Shown piece by piece: positions 45,463-58,072 of a stretch of 64,000 nt of DNA. This stretch comes from Fremontodendron californicum (Eukaryota > Streptophyta > Magnoliopsida > Malvales > Malvaceae), in NCBI GenBank assembly GCA_030761205.1, contig JAULJL010000021.1, forward strand, positions 13,435,160-13,499,159. The letters run 5' to 3'. Positions within the stretch are counted from its first letter, which is position 1; every line of letters begins with the position of its first letter. The notes below the pieces were generated by a model. It saw only the letters and a list, made by a program, of their open reading frames with translations. It did not search any database and was not told the origin of the DNA. Made by a program: the position numbers and the translations under genes.

Positions 45463-46401
45463 ATGGAATTGAGCAATCTAACACTTGAAGAGTTGGTGGC
45501 ATACATGAACATGGAGAATCAACAAGCCAATCTCACCTTCCCAGTTCAACAATTTGCCATGGGAGGATGTCAAGGCCATCAAGTGTTCCAAGACCAACAG
45601 TATGATCATTACTCAAACACTTACCATGAGGGATGGTGGGATCATACTAATTATGGCTACTCAAAAAATTTCCAAGAAGTAGATCCTTATGCCAGTTACA
45701 CTCATCCATCTATCTTCAATCAATCATGGTCTCAAGAATCAGATCTTTTTCAGCCATCACATATGACTCAAAACTCAGGTACTTCTTTAGAAGATCTTGT
45801 CTATTCTCTTGTTACTAATACTTTGCAATTTCAACAGGAAACAAGGGCAAGCATCCAGAGTTTGGAAAAGCAAATGAGCCAATTGGCTAGTAGTATGGTG
45901 GGATGGGTAGCACAAAGATCTGAAGAACTCCCAGCCCAAACGATGGTTAACCCAAAGGAGAATGCTACTATTGTGACCTTGAAGAATGAGGAACAAGATG
46001 AGGATGAAACAAAATTAGAGATGGATTCTATTCTTGAGGATAATGAAGCCAAAGATCCAAATAAGAGTATTTCGGCACCTGAGGTAACGTTTAAGGTTTC
46101 ACTTTTTACTAATGTTTCTTCTCCACCTTTTCCTAGTAGATTTGCAAAGTTCAAGGAGGAAGAACATGAACAACACATGCCGGAAACCTTAAACAACTTG
46201 TTTGTGGAGGTCATTCAACAAGTATCGAAATATGCTCCATTCATCGATGACATATGCACCACAAAGGATGATGGAATAATACTTGTAATGGAGAATGCAT
46301 CCACTGTTGTGCAAAGAAAGCTTCCTCTCAAACGCATAAATTTGGGAAATTTCATGTATGAGCCTGACAAGCCTAAAATGCCAAGAAGGGGTGTTGGTTA
46401 G
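45463..46401 (+). CDS. Athila-like gag fragment, body B
   Basis: Same 312-residue ORF, open, a few percent different from body A at the DNA level with many amino-acid changes (for example near the DEICT/DDICT segment). Two adjacent ATGs (45460 and 45463); the second matches the body-A start. The frame stays open upstream to 45223, but that part is LTR and leader. Confidence 0.8.
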   Translation: MELSNLTLEELVAYMNMENQQANLTFPVQQFAMGGCQGHQVFQDQQYDHYSNTYHEGWWDHTNYGYSKNFQEVDPYASYTHPSIFNQSWSQESDLFQPSHMTQNSGTSLEDLVYSLVTNTLQFQQETRASIQSLEKQMSQLASSMVGWVAQRSEELPAQTMVNPKENATIVTLKNEEQDEDETKLEMDSILEDNEAKDPNKSISAPEVTFKVSLFTNVSSPPFPSRFAKFKEEEHEQHMPETLNNLFVEVIQQVSKYAPFIDDICTTKDDGIILVMENASTVVQRKLPLKRINLGNFMYEPDKPKMPRRGVG

Positions 46402-46908
46402 GTTCAAAACACTAAATCAAGTGCTAATTGGGGGAGGCAGCCTAATTAGTGAAAGCATTGCCAAACTGCCATCCTCAGATTTGCTCTCTTTTTCTTTATC
46501 TTTTTCTTATGTTTTTTTTGCTAATTGTGTTTAGTGTTTCTAAGTTCATTTAGGCTGCATAAGTTTATTTTGTTTATTAGTTCTTTTCACTTACACATGA
46601 TTCTTTCATTTGGGATTAATAGCATTACATTAATGACAATGTAAGAATTATGTGTGGGGGGAAGAATTTAGGATTTTATTTAGAGTGTTTTGTTTTTGAG
46701 TTTTTTTTATGCTGTTTTTCTTTCTGATCCTTGTTTTGAAAATAACTAGATGTAAATATAATTTTTATTTTTTTTAACCCCGGTTAAATGGCGGATAACG
46801 GTACTCCGTGATTATTTAAATCGGTTCCATCAGCTACCCACAAAACTGATATTGTATATAAATTTCTCTTCCAATTTCTCTTTCAATTTTTTTCATTTTT
46901 TTTTCAGG

Positions 46909-47445
46909 ATGGATGATATTCTCACAAGATTGCAGAAACGATTTCCACCTTTTCCTCGAAATATTTTACTGAAGCTTTACCAAGTTTGATTTGAAAGATT
47001 AAGAATGCTTATGCACAAAGGGATTCCTGGAGACATACGTTGGATAATTGAAGCCAAGGTACGTGAAGATGAATATCTTCCTGTTTTGCATTTACCAGGT
47101 ACAGGTAGAAGCACTTTTGCAAAGAAGCGACGAGCAAAGTGCATGAGTTCAAATTGCCACAAATGTGCACGATGGACGTGTAATGGTAAATGTCGTTCTA
47201 TTGGGATTCCGTCCTCTAATCGAGATAATAAAATTGAATTCATTAAGGATGGACTGAGTAAGGAGAATTTGGGTAATATCCAACTTTCTCTTGAGACGCA
47301 TCCTAGTGGAGACGTACATAGAGAAATTCTTGATTTATGGCCGCAATTCCAAAGGGAATGGCAACATCTTGGGAATCTGATGTTAAAAGACCCTGTTTGC
47401 CAGCTTGAAAGAAAACTGGATGGGAAGCATATCCTCGACTCATAG
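46909..47445 (+). pseudogene. Virus-like zinc-finger ORF, body B, premature stop
   Basis: Homologue of 39491-40027. Codon 27 is TGA (46987-46989) where body A has CGA. The rest of the frame is open from the ATG at 47005, so a shortened 146-residue product still holding the basic stretch and four cysteines is possible. Other changes are few. Confidence 0.8.
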
Positions 47446-47809
47446 AAGGCGTTTAAGCCGTTTCTGGACGTAAAACCAGAGGAAGATGTGAGCCACAATC
47501 ACAACTACAATAAATGACTTCTCAGTTTTTGGTTTGATTTGCAATAACTTTATTTTGGTTCAATTTACGTGTTGTTCGATTTGTGTAATTATTCTCGTTT
47601 TTTTTATTTGTCTTTTGCGGTTGATTTTTTCTTCTCTTTTTGATTTTCTTCCTGAAATCACGCAAAAATCTTTTGTTAGGTTAACATTTTCTTCTGACAG
47701 GTCAGATACACTTTCGGCGACATTATTACTCTTGTCTGATTCACTACTCAATCCTCTATATATTACACCATGTACTCATTCTCTTTTAGGCACTCGAAAA
47801 AGAAAAAAA

Positions 47810-48457
47810 ATGGAAAGTACTTCGTCCCAACGCATTAAAAAAATTTGTGTCTTTGGAGGTGCTTATCCAGGGAAAAATAACATATTCGCTGATGAAGCCA
47901 TAAGAGTTGGAGTAATACTTGCCCAACAAAAGATCCAGTTGATTTATGGAGGCGGTAGTACGGGTTTAATGGGAGCAGTCGCTACAGCAGCACACGCCGG
48001 AGGAAGTCCAGTTCTAGGAATTGTGCCAAAACTATTCACAAGTTTTTGTGGACCTACCGTGGGTAAGGAAATACAAGTCTGGAGTGTCCCTGAACGGATA
48101 ACAATCATGTACCATTCTGCCGATGCATTCATTGCTTTACCAGGAGGTCTGGGTACATTGGAAGAAATAGCTTGCGTGGCTTCTTGGTCATCTTTGGTCA
48201 CAAATAAGAAACCCATTGGTTTGCTTAATATTAATGGTTATTTTAGTAATTTGCTTTTATATTTAGATAATGCTGTGGATAATGGATTCATGTTTTCAGA
48301 AGCAAGGAGAACCATAATTTCTGCTACAACCATTGAAGATTTACTTAAAAAGCTCCAAGCTTATGAGTGTTTATCTGCTACGGTTGTTTCGCAAACGCTC
48401 GGAAAAAGAAAAAGAGATATGGACGAGCAAGGAGTGGATTGCACTTTGTCTTTGTGA
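47810..48457 (+). CDS. LOG: LONELY GUY-type cytokinin riboside 5'-monophosphate phosphoribohydrolase, body B
   Basis: 215 residues, complete, intron-less. The frame extends upstream to 47534, but the body-A ATG context (A-rich leader then ATGGAAAGT) marks 47810 as the start. PGGLGTLEE and YGGGSTGLMG are unchanged. I see about six amino-acid changes from body A (H43Q, I93V, M97I, S150L, Y171S, Y187C) against only a few silent ones, so the two copies do not themselves show strong purifying selection. Confidence 0.9.
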   Translation: MESTSSQRIKKICVFGGAYPGKNNIFADEAIRVGVILAQQKIQLIYGGGSTGLMGAVATAAHAGGSPVLGIVPKLFTSFCGPTVGKEIQVWSVPERITIMYHSADAFIALPGGLGTLEEIACVASWSSLVTNKKPIGLLNINGYFSNLLLYLDNAVDNGFMFSEARRTIISATTIEDLLKKLQAYECLSATVVSQTLGKRKRDMDEQGVDCTLSL

Positions 48458-50400
48458 CATTATCTAACATTTTGCTTGTTGTGTCTCAGTTATAATAAGT
48501 GGTTAGCAACCTCTGCAGGTAATATCTCCTAAATTCTACCTTTAAAATTTGACATTGGGGACAATGTCATATTTTAGTAGGGGGTAAGGGACATATTTTG
48601 CTAATTTAAAAAAAAAAAAAAAAAAAAATTTAAGAAGTATTCATTCTGAACAAGGTCTGAGTAAGGGAGACTTGAGACATACCTTGTCAGTTTGATTTTA
48701 ATCTTTTTATGTTTACTTGTTAATTTTTGTTTAGTATTTTAAGATTATTTAGGTTGCATGAGTTTGTTTTGTTTTGAGTCTTAGCTGTTCCTATTCTTAT
48801 GTTATTAGTTCTTTTCTCTTACACATGATTCTTTCATTTGGGTTAATAGACTTACATTGAGGACAATGTAAGAATTAAGTGTGGGGGGAATGATTTAGGA
48901 TTTCTTTTATTTTTGTCTACTATTTTTTTTTTGAGTCTTTATTATTATTTTTAGTGTGTTTTAGTTCCTTTTTAATACAATGATGAGATATGAATTGCAT
49001 AAGTCTAAAACAGAGTTATTAGTGAGAAGATTTTCATGAGAATTGAGCTTGATATCATTTTTTTTATGAGCCAATGTTAATATGATATGTTGATTGAGAA
49101 AGAAGCATGTTTAGACTTAATCTGACTTGTATAATCATTCTTGTGAGTTTTTGAGCCTAAAATGATTGATGCATTATACAAATCAATCTAATTTCTTTCT
49201 TGAGTGCTCTTATGATTACATGATTCTCTAGAACTTGCTTTAAACCGTTTGAGACTATATTGATGCATGTGACAACATGAATATGATAGAGGCATTAGGA
49301 TTTTTAGCCAGGGCCAAACAACCATCCCTTATTGATGTTCCAAGAGAACACACCCTTAGTGAACCAATTTGAGCCTACATTGAATAAGCTATCTCTTTGG
49401 TAACCATAACTTGTCCCTAACCTAAATATACTTATATCTTTACCTTTGTTCCAAAGATGAATTAGCATGATTTGAGACAAGTTGCAAAGACAAGGGATAT
49501 TTTTTGGTTAGAAACAAGAAATAAGTGTGGGGGAAAAAGAAAAGAAAAGTCAAGAGAAAAAGAAATGGAATACTGGCAAATACATTCAAAAAAAAAAATA
49601 TGAATCATCTCTTGAATTTTGGGAAAAAGAAAAAGATGTTACAAAGTTGTTCAGAATGAAGAAAAGGCCCAACATAAATATCCGGCCTAGGTGACTATGT
49701 ACTTGTAAAGAGTTTTGAGAAGTTTCTTTGTATGATCTTTTTATGTCTCTAAACTTTATGAACTCTTTGGAACCTTTGTGATATCTTTATCCTTTTGTTC
49801 TTCAACCACATTACAAACCCCTTGGCCCCATTACAACCTTGATTAAAGACCTCTTGATTCATGAAGTTGTATGATCTAAATAGTGGAGAATAGGTGGACA
49901 AGCAAGAATATGGTAGAACTGTTTTCATGAGATTGATTGAGTGTAAACACTTCACCACTACTTTAAAGAGTGAAAATCATGAGGGTATCCCATGTGAGAA
50001 GTTGAGATTAAATTTGAACATGCAATATTTTGATTGAGATATGTTATGCTAATATTGGCTTAACTCAAACAATTTACATTCAAGCATGATTTTTTGTGAA
50101 ATTCTTTAAGCTATTGATTAGTTTATAAGACTTGTTCAAATATTGTATCTAATTTGTATTGAAAGGATTAGGAGTAAATATTTTTAGTATATGCAGTTTA
50201 TTTATATTTTAGTTTTTCAATGTTTGTGGGTATCGTTCTAGTAAACCCTCACGAGACTAAACTCGTCCACTAGGGACACCTAGGGGTTTAAAGGCTTGTG
50301 TCACATGCTAAGTGCCACCGTGATTTCCTACGAAAATGGATTAGATTAGATTTTCTTATTCTATTTTTATTGAGTCGTTGCTAGGGACTAGCAACAATCT
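48458..50400 (+). other. 3' non-coding region of body B
   Basis: Matches 41037-43054 with indels; it has one copy of the 117-bp unit, an extra TTGGGGACAATG segment near 48555 and purine tracts near 48880 and 49525. Confidence 0.75.
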
Positions 50401-50413
50401 AAGTGTGGGGGTG
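50401..50413 (+). other. Polypurine tract before LTR3
   Basis: AAGTGTGGGGGTG directly before TGATAACTCG. Confidence 0.85.
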
Positions 50414-52419
50414 TGATAACTCGTATAATTATATAGTTTTTAGTTATGTTTTATTAATGTTTTGTGTCAAATACGAGTTATTATTGTTTAGTCTAATTGT
50501 GTTTATGATCTTTTATATTTTTATGTATTTTGGTGTTTTTCACAAGTTTCTTTGAGTGATTTCAGATTACTAGAATTAGGGGCAAATCCAGTTCAGTTTC
50601 AGTTCCGACACCTTTTGCCATATCAGCTATATCTCGAGTTTCACTGAAGCAATAAGGCTGAAATTTGTAGCCATGCAAAGCTAAGAGGCATATCTATCTT
50701 TTTCATGTTTTACACTTCTTAAAACGGAGTCGTTTTCCCTAGCGAAATCGACCATCAAGGTGGCTGATGTGCAATGACGTCTGTGCTGACATGTTTGCGT
50801 ATTATGCCCATATCTTCTTATCCACATCAGCAAATGATCTGATTCCAACGGCTATGGTTCCGTAACTGATAGGGTAACCTTTGTCTAGAAGACCATGTGA
50901 TCAGATCAGGCCTCCAATATTGAAGAAATCGACCATCAAGGTGGCTGATGTGCAATGACGTCTGTGCTGACATGTGTTCGTATTTTGCCCATATCTGCTT
51001 AACCACATCCGCAAATGAGCTGATTCCAACGGCTATGGTTCCGTAACTGATAGGGGAACCTTTTTCTAGAAGACCATGTGATCAGATCAGGCCTCCAATA
51101 TTGACGAAATCGACCATCAAGTTGGCTGATCAAAATCATCATATACCTACCTTTGAAATTTGTAAAGCTTGTCTCTTGTCATTTAGCCCTCCAAAATGTG
51201 TATAAATAGAGGGCCTTGGATGATTGTAAGGGATCATATTGTACATAGGTAGGATATTAGCCATTTTAATAAAATTCTCTAAGTTTTCTTCTTCTTTCTT
51301 TTCTCTAGTTTTCTTTCTTTTCTCTAGTTTTCTTTTTCTTTAGAGAGAGCAAGAGGTTGGATAATTAATATTCTTCCTCTTCTTCTTTCTTTCTTTTATT
51401 TTCTTCTTAGATTTTCTTTAATTTTATGTTTATGTTTATAATGCCTATGCTAGGCTAAACTTCTATTTGGTTAAGGGTGATTTCAAAGCCCTAGACATGT
51501 TTTGTGATTGATTTTCAGATTCTATCTATCATTAATTTTCTATCAAAGTTGCTTATGTTCTTCTACAAGAATTGTTCATGATGTTGTCTAGATTTATTTA
51601 GGTGTACAACTAGATAGATCTTGATAATTATCTATTGCTAGTTTAGGAGTCTTGATCCGTGTAATTGTCTTGATTTCCTATTCATAAGTGGCAATTTGTG
51701 ATTAATGATTATGGTCAAGTTTTCAATAATTGCAAAGTGGAACATAACCTAAGTTGAACAATCCGAGCTTATGTGTTTGTTGCTTAGATCAACCTATCTT
51801 TCTCATCATAAAGCTGCCATTAAATTGAATTTAGAGAGCTTATTCTAGGTTGTTTAATGGTTAGAGATTAAATAGAGAGCTTGTTCTATTTAACGACAAA
51901 CTAAGGAAAGATTGGGGTAACAGAGCTTGTTGTTATCTACGGTTGTTAACTTTGATAGTTGGTTGATATTGATAGATCTGAAATTGATTCTTAATGATGT
52001 CTAGTGGTGGAGAATGAAACCTTAACCATATTTTTCATATTTGATTCTTCTTAGTATATTTATTTTTATTGGCTGGTTATACCGCCTAATTTGTATATTA
52101 ACTTTGTTTTATTTTTATTGGCTGGTTATACCGCCTAATTTAGTATATATATTTTTATTGGCTGGTTATACCGCCTAATTTAGTATATATATTTTTATTG
52201 GCTGGTTATACCGCCTTGCATCTTATTCTTATTATTTACTTTAGTTTAAATCTGGCTTCAAAAACCCCTTTTATTTTATTGTTCTTGAATTTAAGTTTTA
52301 AACTATTAACTTATAAACTAAAACCCAATCCCTGAGGACTCGACCCTTGCTAACTACTATACTTACAATTTATCTTTTTAGTGCAAGGTTAAATAAGATA
52401 CACTCTTTTGGGTGCATCA
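50414..52419 (+). repeat. LTR3 (outer right LTR) of the nested element
   Basis: 2006 bp. Two 181-bp units as in LTR1 (50749, 50930). TATA box 51201-51208. By eye only about five base differences from LTR1. Confidence 0.92.
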
Positions 52420-52682
52420 GCCTCATACTCTGCCACGTTGTTGGTGCATCTAAATATCAATCTTGCAGTGATTGGACAGTAGGTCCCTTCTGGCGATATC
52501 AAAACTGCTCCAACACCGTGCCCCAAAGCATTTGATGCGCCATCAAAATACATCTTCCATACATCTTTCTCTGATTCCTCGTCTTCATCTTCTTGAGAAA
52601 TAGCCATCAGGTCCTCATCAGGAAAATCAAACTTCACCGGCTCATAATCTTCTGTGGCTCTATCTGTCAGGAATTCGACCAC
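52420..52682 (-). pseudogene. Second RNase H of the Tat element, N-terminal half
   Basis: Reads KMYFDGASN...GAVLISPEG...CTNNVAEYEA, the start of the archaeal-type RNase H, and stops at the nested insertion. It resumes at 35883 after the duplicated GCCTC. Confidence 0.88.
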
Positions 52683-52693
52683 TGCACTCCCTT

Positions 52694-53230
52694 TTATGGC
52701 TTTCTGCGCGACATAGGTGATGTCATATTTAGAGAGCAGAACTTGTCATCTTGAGAACCTTCCTGATAACGAGAGTTTCTCAAAGATGTACTTAATGGGG
52801 TCCAATTTAGCAACAAGCAATGTGGTATGGTATAACATATATTGTCGGAGTCGGTGGGCAGCCCAGGCCAGTGCGTAACATATTTTTCTACCGTCGAGTA
52901 CTTGGCCTCGTAATCTGTAAACTTTTTACTCAAGTAGTAAATGGCATGTTCTTTCTTGCTTGTCTCATCTTGCTGTCCCAAAACACATCCCATGGACTTC
53001 TCATGTACTACCAAATACAAAATGAGCGATCTTCCTGGTGTCGGCGGTACCAGTATCGGTGGATTGGTAAGATACTCTTTCACCTTATCAAATGCCTCCT
53101 AGCTATACTCGTCCCATTCACCCGGATCACGCTTTCTGAAGAGTCTGAAAATCGGATCACGCTTAGCGGTGAGCTGGGAAATAAAATGGGCAATGTAATT
53201 CAATCTTCCCATAAATCATCACACTTCTTT
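52694..53230 (-). pseudogene. First RNase H and connection domain of the Tat element, broken
   Basis: NPPILVPPTPGRSLILYL, VLGQQDE and IYYLSKKFTDYEAKYS are typical of the RT-linked RNase H. Frame breaks near 53090 and after 52890. Confidence 0.8.
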
Positions 53231-54436
53231 TTGTGTCCGAGGTGGTGAAATTCTGGATGGCACGTATCTTGTCGAGGTCTACTTCAATTCCTTTCTCATT
53301 GACAATGAAACCCAGTAGTTTGCCGGATGTTACACCAAAAGTGCACTTGGTCGAATTGAGCTTAAGTTGGAACTTCCTTTATCGCTTGAATAATTTTCTT
53401 AGATTAACCACATGGTCTTCATCTTCACGTGACTATACAATCATATCATCGACATAAACCTCCACCTCTTTGTGCATTATGTCGTGAAAGAGGGACACTA
53501 TTGTTCTTTGATAAGTTGCAACTGCATTTTTTAACCCAAATGGCATAACCTTGTAACAAAATGTTCCCCACATCGCCACAAAAATAGTCTTTTCCATATC
53601 TTCTGGCTTGATTTGGTTGTAGCCCAAAAATCCATCCATAAATGAGAACAGTGAGTGCTTGGCAGTATTATCAACCAAAGTATCGATATGGGATAGGGAA
53701 AAGCTGTCTTTCTGACTAGCCCTATTTAGGTCCCGATAATCAACACACAGTCGTACTTTCCCATCTTTCTTCGGGACTGGGACTATATTTGCCATCCATT
53801 CAGGATACTTGGCGACTTCCAAAATCTGGCGTCGAACTGTTTTTTCACTTCCTCCTTGACTTTTAGCAACATTTCAAGCTTCATTCGTCTCAACTTTTGT
53901 TTAACAGGTTTGCATTCTGGTTTCAAATGCAAACGATACACCACAATATCCGTCTCAAGTCTTGACATGTCTTGATACGACCATGCAAACACATTCGCGT
54001 ATTCGTGGAGCAGCTTTATCAATTCTTGTTTCTTCGCCAATGGTAGTGAAATGTCGATTTTTACTTTCTTCTTATTATCCTCATTTCCCAAATTAACAAC
54101 TTCCGTTGTCTCCTGATGAGGCATAATTTGCTTTTCTTCTGACTCTATCAATCTTAGCAAATTAGGTGGTAAGTCGTAGTTTTCTGCAGTCTTTTTGTCG
54201 TCAATTTCACCAATGTCAATACATTTCTCAAAGTCGAATTCTGAATCATTAATGAGATTGCATTCGCATCCATTATAGGAGACCTGGAAAGGCGTAAACA
54301 AAAATAATATAGATAGTCGTATAGGAAGACAAAATAAAAGATGAGTTATAAAAGAAATGGCAAATGAACCGAGACATAATGTATCATAATTGTCATTTAT
54401 TAGAATGATAACTTCATAAAAGGAGCTCATGCACAA
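53231..54436 (-). pseudogene. Reverse transcriptase of the Tat element, broken
   Basis: Upstream part holds NVFAWSYQDM and HLKPECKPVKQKLRRM; after a frameshift near 53800 follow VPVPKKDGKVRLCVDYRDLN, FSFMDGFLGYNQI, VMPFGLKNA and the catalytic YVDDMIV. A stop follows directly after MIV. The domain order is right but the protein is not continuous. Confidence 0.9.
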
Positions 54437-54614
54437 AAGAAACTCTTATAACACTCTTGGTTAGAAGTGTTTGAGGACTTAGTTTGTTAACCAGAAAGAG
54501 ACCTAAATACAACAAGTAAATCTACAACATGCCAATTCTTCAATTCAAATCCTGGAGGGCACGGGTAAATGGTCCCTTCTTCGGTTTTGTTTTTCTCTTC
54601 TCCTTCTTGTTCCA

Positions 54615-55591
54615 TCATCTGGATGCAGAACCCCGCAAACCCGCGAACCAAAATGTCTCATAAAGATGGGGGATGTACATCCTCGGGGTTTCTATCTCAT
54701 ATCCCCTGAGCCTTGCGAGCCTCTGCTCTTTCCTTTCTCTTATCAGTCTCTCCCTGTCTTCCCTGGTCGGCTTGTATCCCAACCCAAACTTGTCTTCCTT
54801 TCTGCTCACACTTATGCTCTTCTGAATTTCTTGTAGGTTCCTTGCCAAACCTGTACCGGCCCGGCAATCCTTCCCTACGACCTGAGCAAGGTCATTTTGA
54901 GTGGCAGAGGACAACTGAGGTATAGGCATCTTAGAACCTTCTCCTACAAATGTAGTGTTCACAAACTCTAAGGTCCGGAAAGAGCATTCCCCTGCTTCCT
55001 TAATGGCTTCTATGTAGGGAATATTCGAGGGCTTTGATACAAGGAGGTCTTCTTCTCCATCGATGATTATTAATTGTTCTTTGACTCTAAACTTCACCTT
55101 CTGATACAGAGTGGATGGAATAGAACTAGCCATGTGGATCCAAGGCCTTCCCAACAAAACGTAACGATATCCATAACTTGGAAGACAATGTCAAATGTGC
55201 AAGGACCAATTTGCATTGGCAACTCGATTTGCCCCTCCACCTGCCTACGGGTTCCATCAAATGCTTGCACTACCATATGACTGTTCTTAATGTGGGACTC
55301 ATTGTTGGGCAGTTTGGCTAGTGTAGTCATAGGCATGACGTTTAGCGCGGAGCTGTTATCAATGAGGACTTTCGCAATGATATGGCCGTTGTAGCGGGCA
55401 GTGATCTGAAGGGATTTGGTACTACCCATCCCCTTAGGCATGATCTCGTCATCGTTGAATGCTATGAACTTGTTAACAGCCACATTCCCCACTACTTGGT
55501 CAAATTTCTCTACAGACACGTCATGAGCCACGTATGCCTCATTCAGCACCTTCAAGAGCGCTCTTTAATGGGTCTCCGAGTTCATCAATAA
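54615..55591 (-). pseudogene. Aspartic protease region of the Tat element, broken
   Basis: VLIDNSSALNVMP matches the active-site region of retrotransposon proteases, followed in another frame by MLGRPWIHMASSIPSTLYQK. A frameshift lies at 55094-55157. The tail (to 54615) is a charged linker toward RT. Confidence 0.85.
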
Positions 55592-56238
55592 TTCCAGGAT
55601 GGATATGCGAGCCGACAAGCACTTTAATTGTTCAACAACGCTGTATTCGCTGTGCTTGATAAATTTGAGAAATTCACAAGCTTCCTCCTCCGTCATAGGC
55701 TTGCTCATTTTTCGTTCAACTGCGTTTTCAGGGTTGATCTCTTCTTCATCGGTCTTAGATTTACCTTTTCTGACATTTTTTTATGCTTCCAATGCATGGC
55801 ATCTCCCACTCCTAGTGAAACCCCCAACACTGGTTATGTCTACGGCAGCTGCAGAAGCATTGAAAATTGGTGTAACGTTAATAGGCTCTAGTGACGCGAA
55901 TTTGCATTCGTACCTCCAAGGCACAACCTTATCATTCTTGTAGGGAAATGGGATCGACACTTCAATAGTCACCATCGGTCTTCGCACCTTTGGTGTTTCT
56001 CTTATCGGCGAGTTCTGGCTTTCGCCACAGTAGATAACCAATGGTTTCGGCTTAACCTATCTTTCAGGGGCTTTCGGGGTTTCTTCAATTACTACATCCA
56101 CGGATTCTTTCTTTCATTTTGTGGAGAATTCTGCTATGCCAATATCCATCAATTCTTGAATTTTAGCTCGAAAGTCGAAGCATTGGTTAACAGTGTGTCC
56201 CATCAAACCTCCATGATACCTATAGAAGCGTTCAAAAT

Positions 56239-58068
56239 TCAATTCCGGCCTTGAGGTTTCTGCCCCATGCTGATTGGTTTAAATAGCCCTATCGCAATCA
56301 TATCATCCAAAACATTTTCCATATGAGTCTGGACATTCTCAATCCTGGATATCACTCGGCATCCTTTCCCTTCTATTATCGCATTTGCTCCTGTTTTCCC
56401 ATGGTCGGGTAACGGATTTGCCGTGACGTTAGGCTCCCCTTTGGCTGTGAAACTCAAACAACCGACCCTGATTAGATGTTGCACTTTGTGCTTAAGTGCA
56501 ATGCAGTTCTCCATGGAGTGACCCCGGTTGCCTCCATGGTAATCATAGTTCATGTTTGGGTCGTACCACCTTGGGTATGGGGGTTTCATGGGTTCAAGGA
56601 ACATGGGTGCCACTAGATGGTTTTGAACTAACTTGGGGAAGAGATTGGAGTTTGTCATGGGAATCGAGTCGAATGGGGGTGTTTGTTGAGTTGGCTGAGG
56701 TGCCCTCTGATTAGTGCTCACATTGTTTACTGGACTGGTTGGGTTGGGAGCAGGTACAAGTTTTGGCATGGGTGATGGTGTATACACTGGTGCTGGTGGT
56801 CGATAACTCATTGGGTATTGGGGTTGTGTAGGAGGGTAGAAGTATGGGTTAGGGGAGTAACTGTAGGGTCGGCTTGTAGGATATTGAGTATAGCTTTGTG
56901 GTGGTCGATTTTCATATGAGGCCGCTTGCACTTCTTCTTATTTCTTCTTTGTTGCCCTTACCTTTTTACTGTTGGCAGTTTCGCTTCCCTCGTTCTTACC
57001 ACTTTTTATGGCGCTCTCTATCATCTCGCTAGAAATGACCATATCAGCAAAATTCTTGGTAGCATTTTTGACCAACCTGTCATAGTATGGCCCTCGCAAT
57101 GTATTGATAAACAATACAGTGGTTTCTTTTTCTGTAAGAGGTGGTTGTACTTGAGCAGCCAAGTCTCTCCACTTCTGGGCGTATTCTTTAAATCCTTCTT
57201 ATGTTTTTTTTTTTCCATGTTCCGCAGGGATAACCTATCAGGCGCCATGTCAGCCATGTGCTTGTATTGTACCAAGAAGGCTCTTACCAAATATGTCCAA
57301 GTATGAATGCGACTGCGATCTAGTTGGTTATACCGTCTTGCGGCTGATCCTTGCAAGCTGTCTTGAAAATAGTGGATTAATAATTTGTCATTATGAGTGT
57401 GCCCATCCATTTTACATAGAACATGGTGATGTGAAATGAAGGGCATTTGGTCCATCGTACTTTTCAAATTTCGAGACCTTGAACTTTGGCGGTATTACCA
57501 AATCCGGAACTAAGCTTAGTTCACTTGCATCAACTTTTTCGAAGGCATCCAGCCGTTCTATTGCTTTGAGTCTCTCTTCTAGCATATCATACTTATGCTT
57601 CATCCCGACATCCTCCACTTGTTCCGTCAAACTTCTTCTCAACTTTTCTTGCTCTAGGGGGTCATTCAAGTTTGGGACGTGGACTGGGTTCAAAAGATTA
57701 GTCCCTAGGTCAGATGCGAGTTATCCTTGACCTTGTTGTCCTATGGGACTTGGCGTGCCGATGTAAACATAAGGTTGTCCTCCCACTAGAGGTTCCCCTT
57801 GTGGATGCCCGTCTTGTGTCACTTGGGCATGGGTCGGGGTAAAACCTGGTGGGTATTGAGGATCTCCATTGTTGCTTTCTTAGGGTCGGGGTTATTCCCT
57901 TACCATTGAGCTTTCGGGTGGCCCTTTTCCTCTTGTCAGACTCATCATCATTTCCATCATCTTGGCCATTTGCTCTCGTGACTCTTCCTAGGACCTTGCT
58001 ATATGTTCCCGTACTTCCTGTTGAGATCTGCCCAGCTGTTCTTGCAATTCTTTCTGCGCCCTTTCCAT
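56239..58068 (-). pseudogene. Gag of the Tat element, broken
   Basis: Starts with a coiled-coil-type MERAQKELQEQLGRSQQEV at 58068, soon hitting a stop. Then come LVIPPKFKVSKFEKYDG, the capsid part with YFQDSLQGSAARRYNQLD, a proline/tyrosine-rich linker, and YHGGNRGHSMENC (degraded zinc knuckle; the first Cys is Tyr). At least four frame breaks. Confidence 0.88.
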
Positions 58069-58072
58069 TCTC

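Larger units (their letters stand above)
35884..52419 (+). mobile_element. Dimeric (three-LTR) non-autonomous Athila-like retrotransposon with LOG and virus-like cargo genes
   Basis: LTR1 (35884-37876), body A (37877-43067), LTR2 (43068-45295), body B (45296-50413), LTR3 (50414-52419). GCCTC stands at 35879-35883 and 52420-52424, one perfect target duplication around the whole array. LTRs start TGATAACTCG and end GTGCATCA. Each body has a primer-binding site after the left LTR and a polypurine tract before the right LTR. There is no protease, RT, RNase H or integrase, so movement needs proteins from another element. Each body carries a gag fragment, a virus-like zinc-finger ORF and a LOG gene. 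The insertion lies in the second RNase H of the Tat element. Confidence 0.93.

Noticed and set aside
35884..52419. Autonomous retrotransposon
   Set aside because: No protease, RT, RNase H or integrase found in either body on either strand.
35884..52419. Simple unequal crossing-over as the source of three LTRs
   Set aside because: The middle LTR has its own structure and the bodies differ more than the outer LTRs do.
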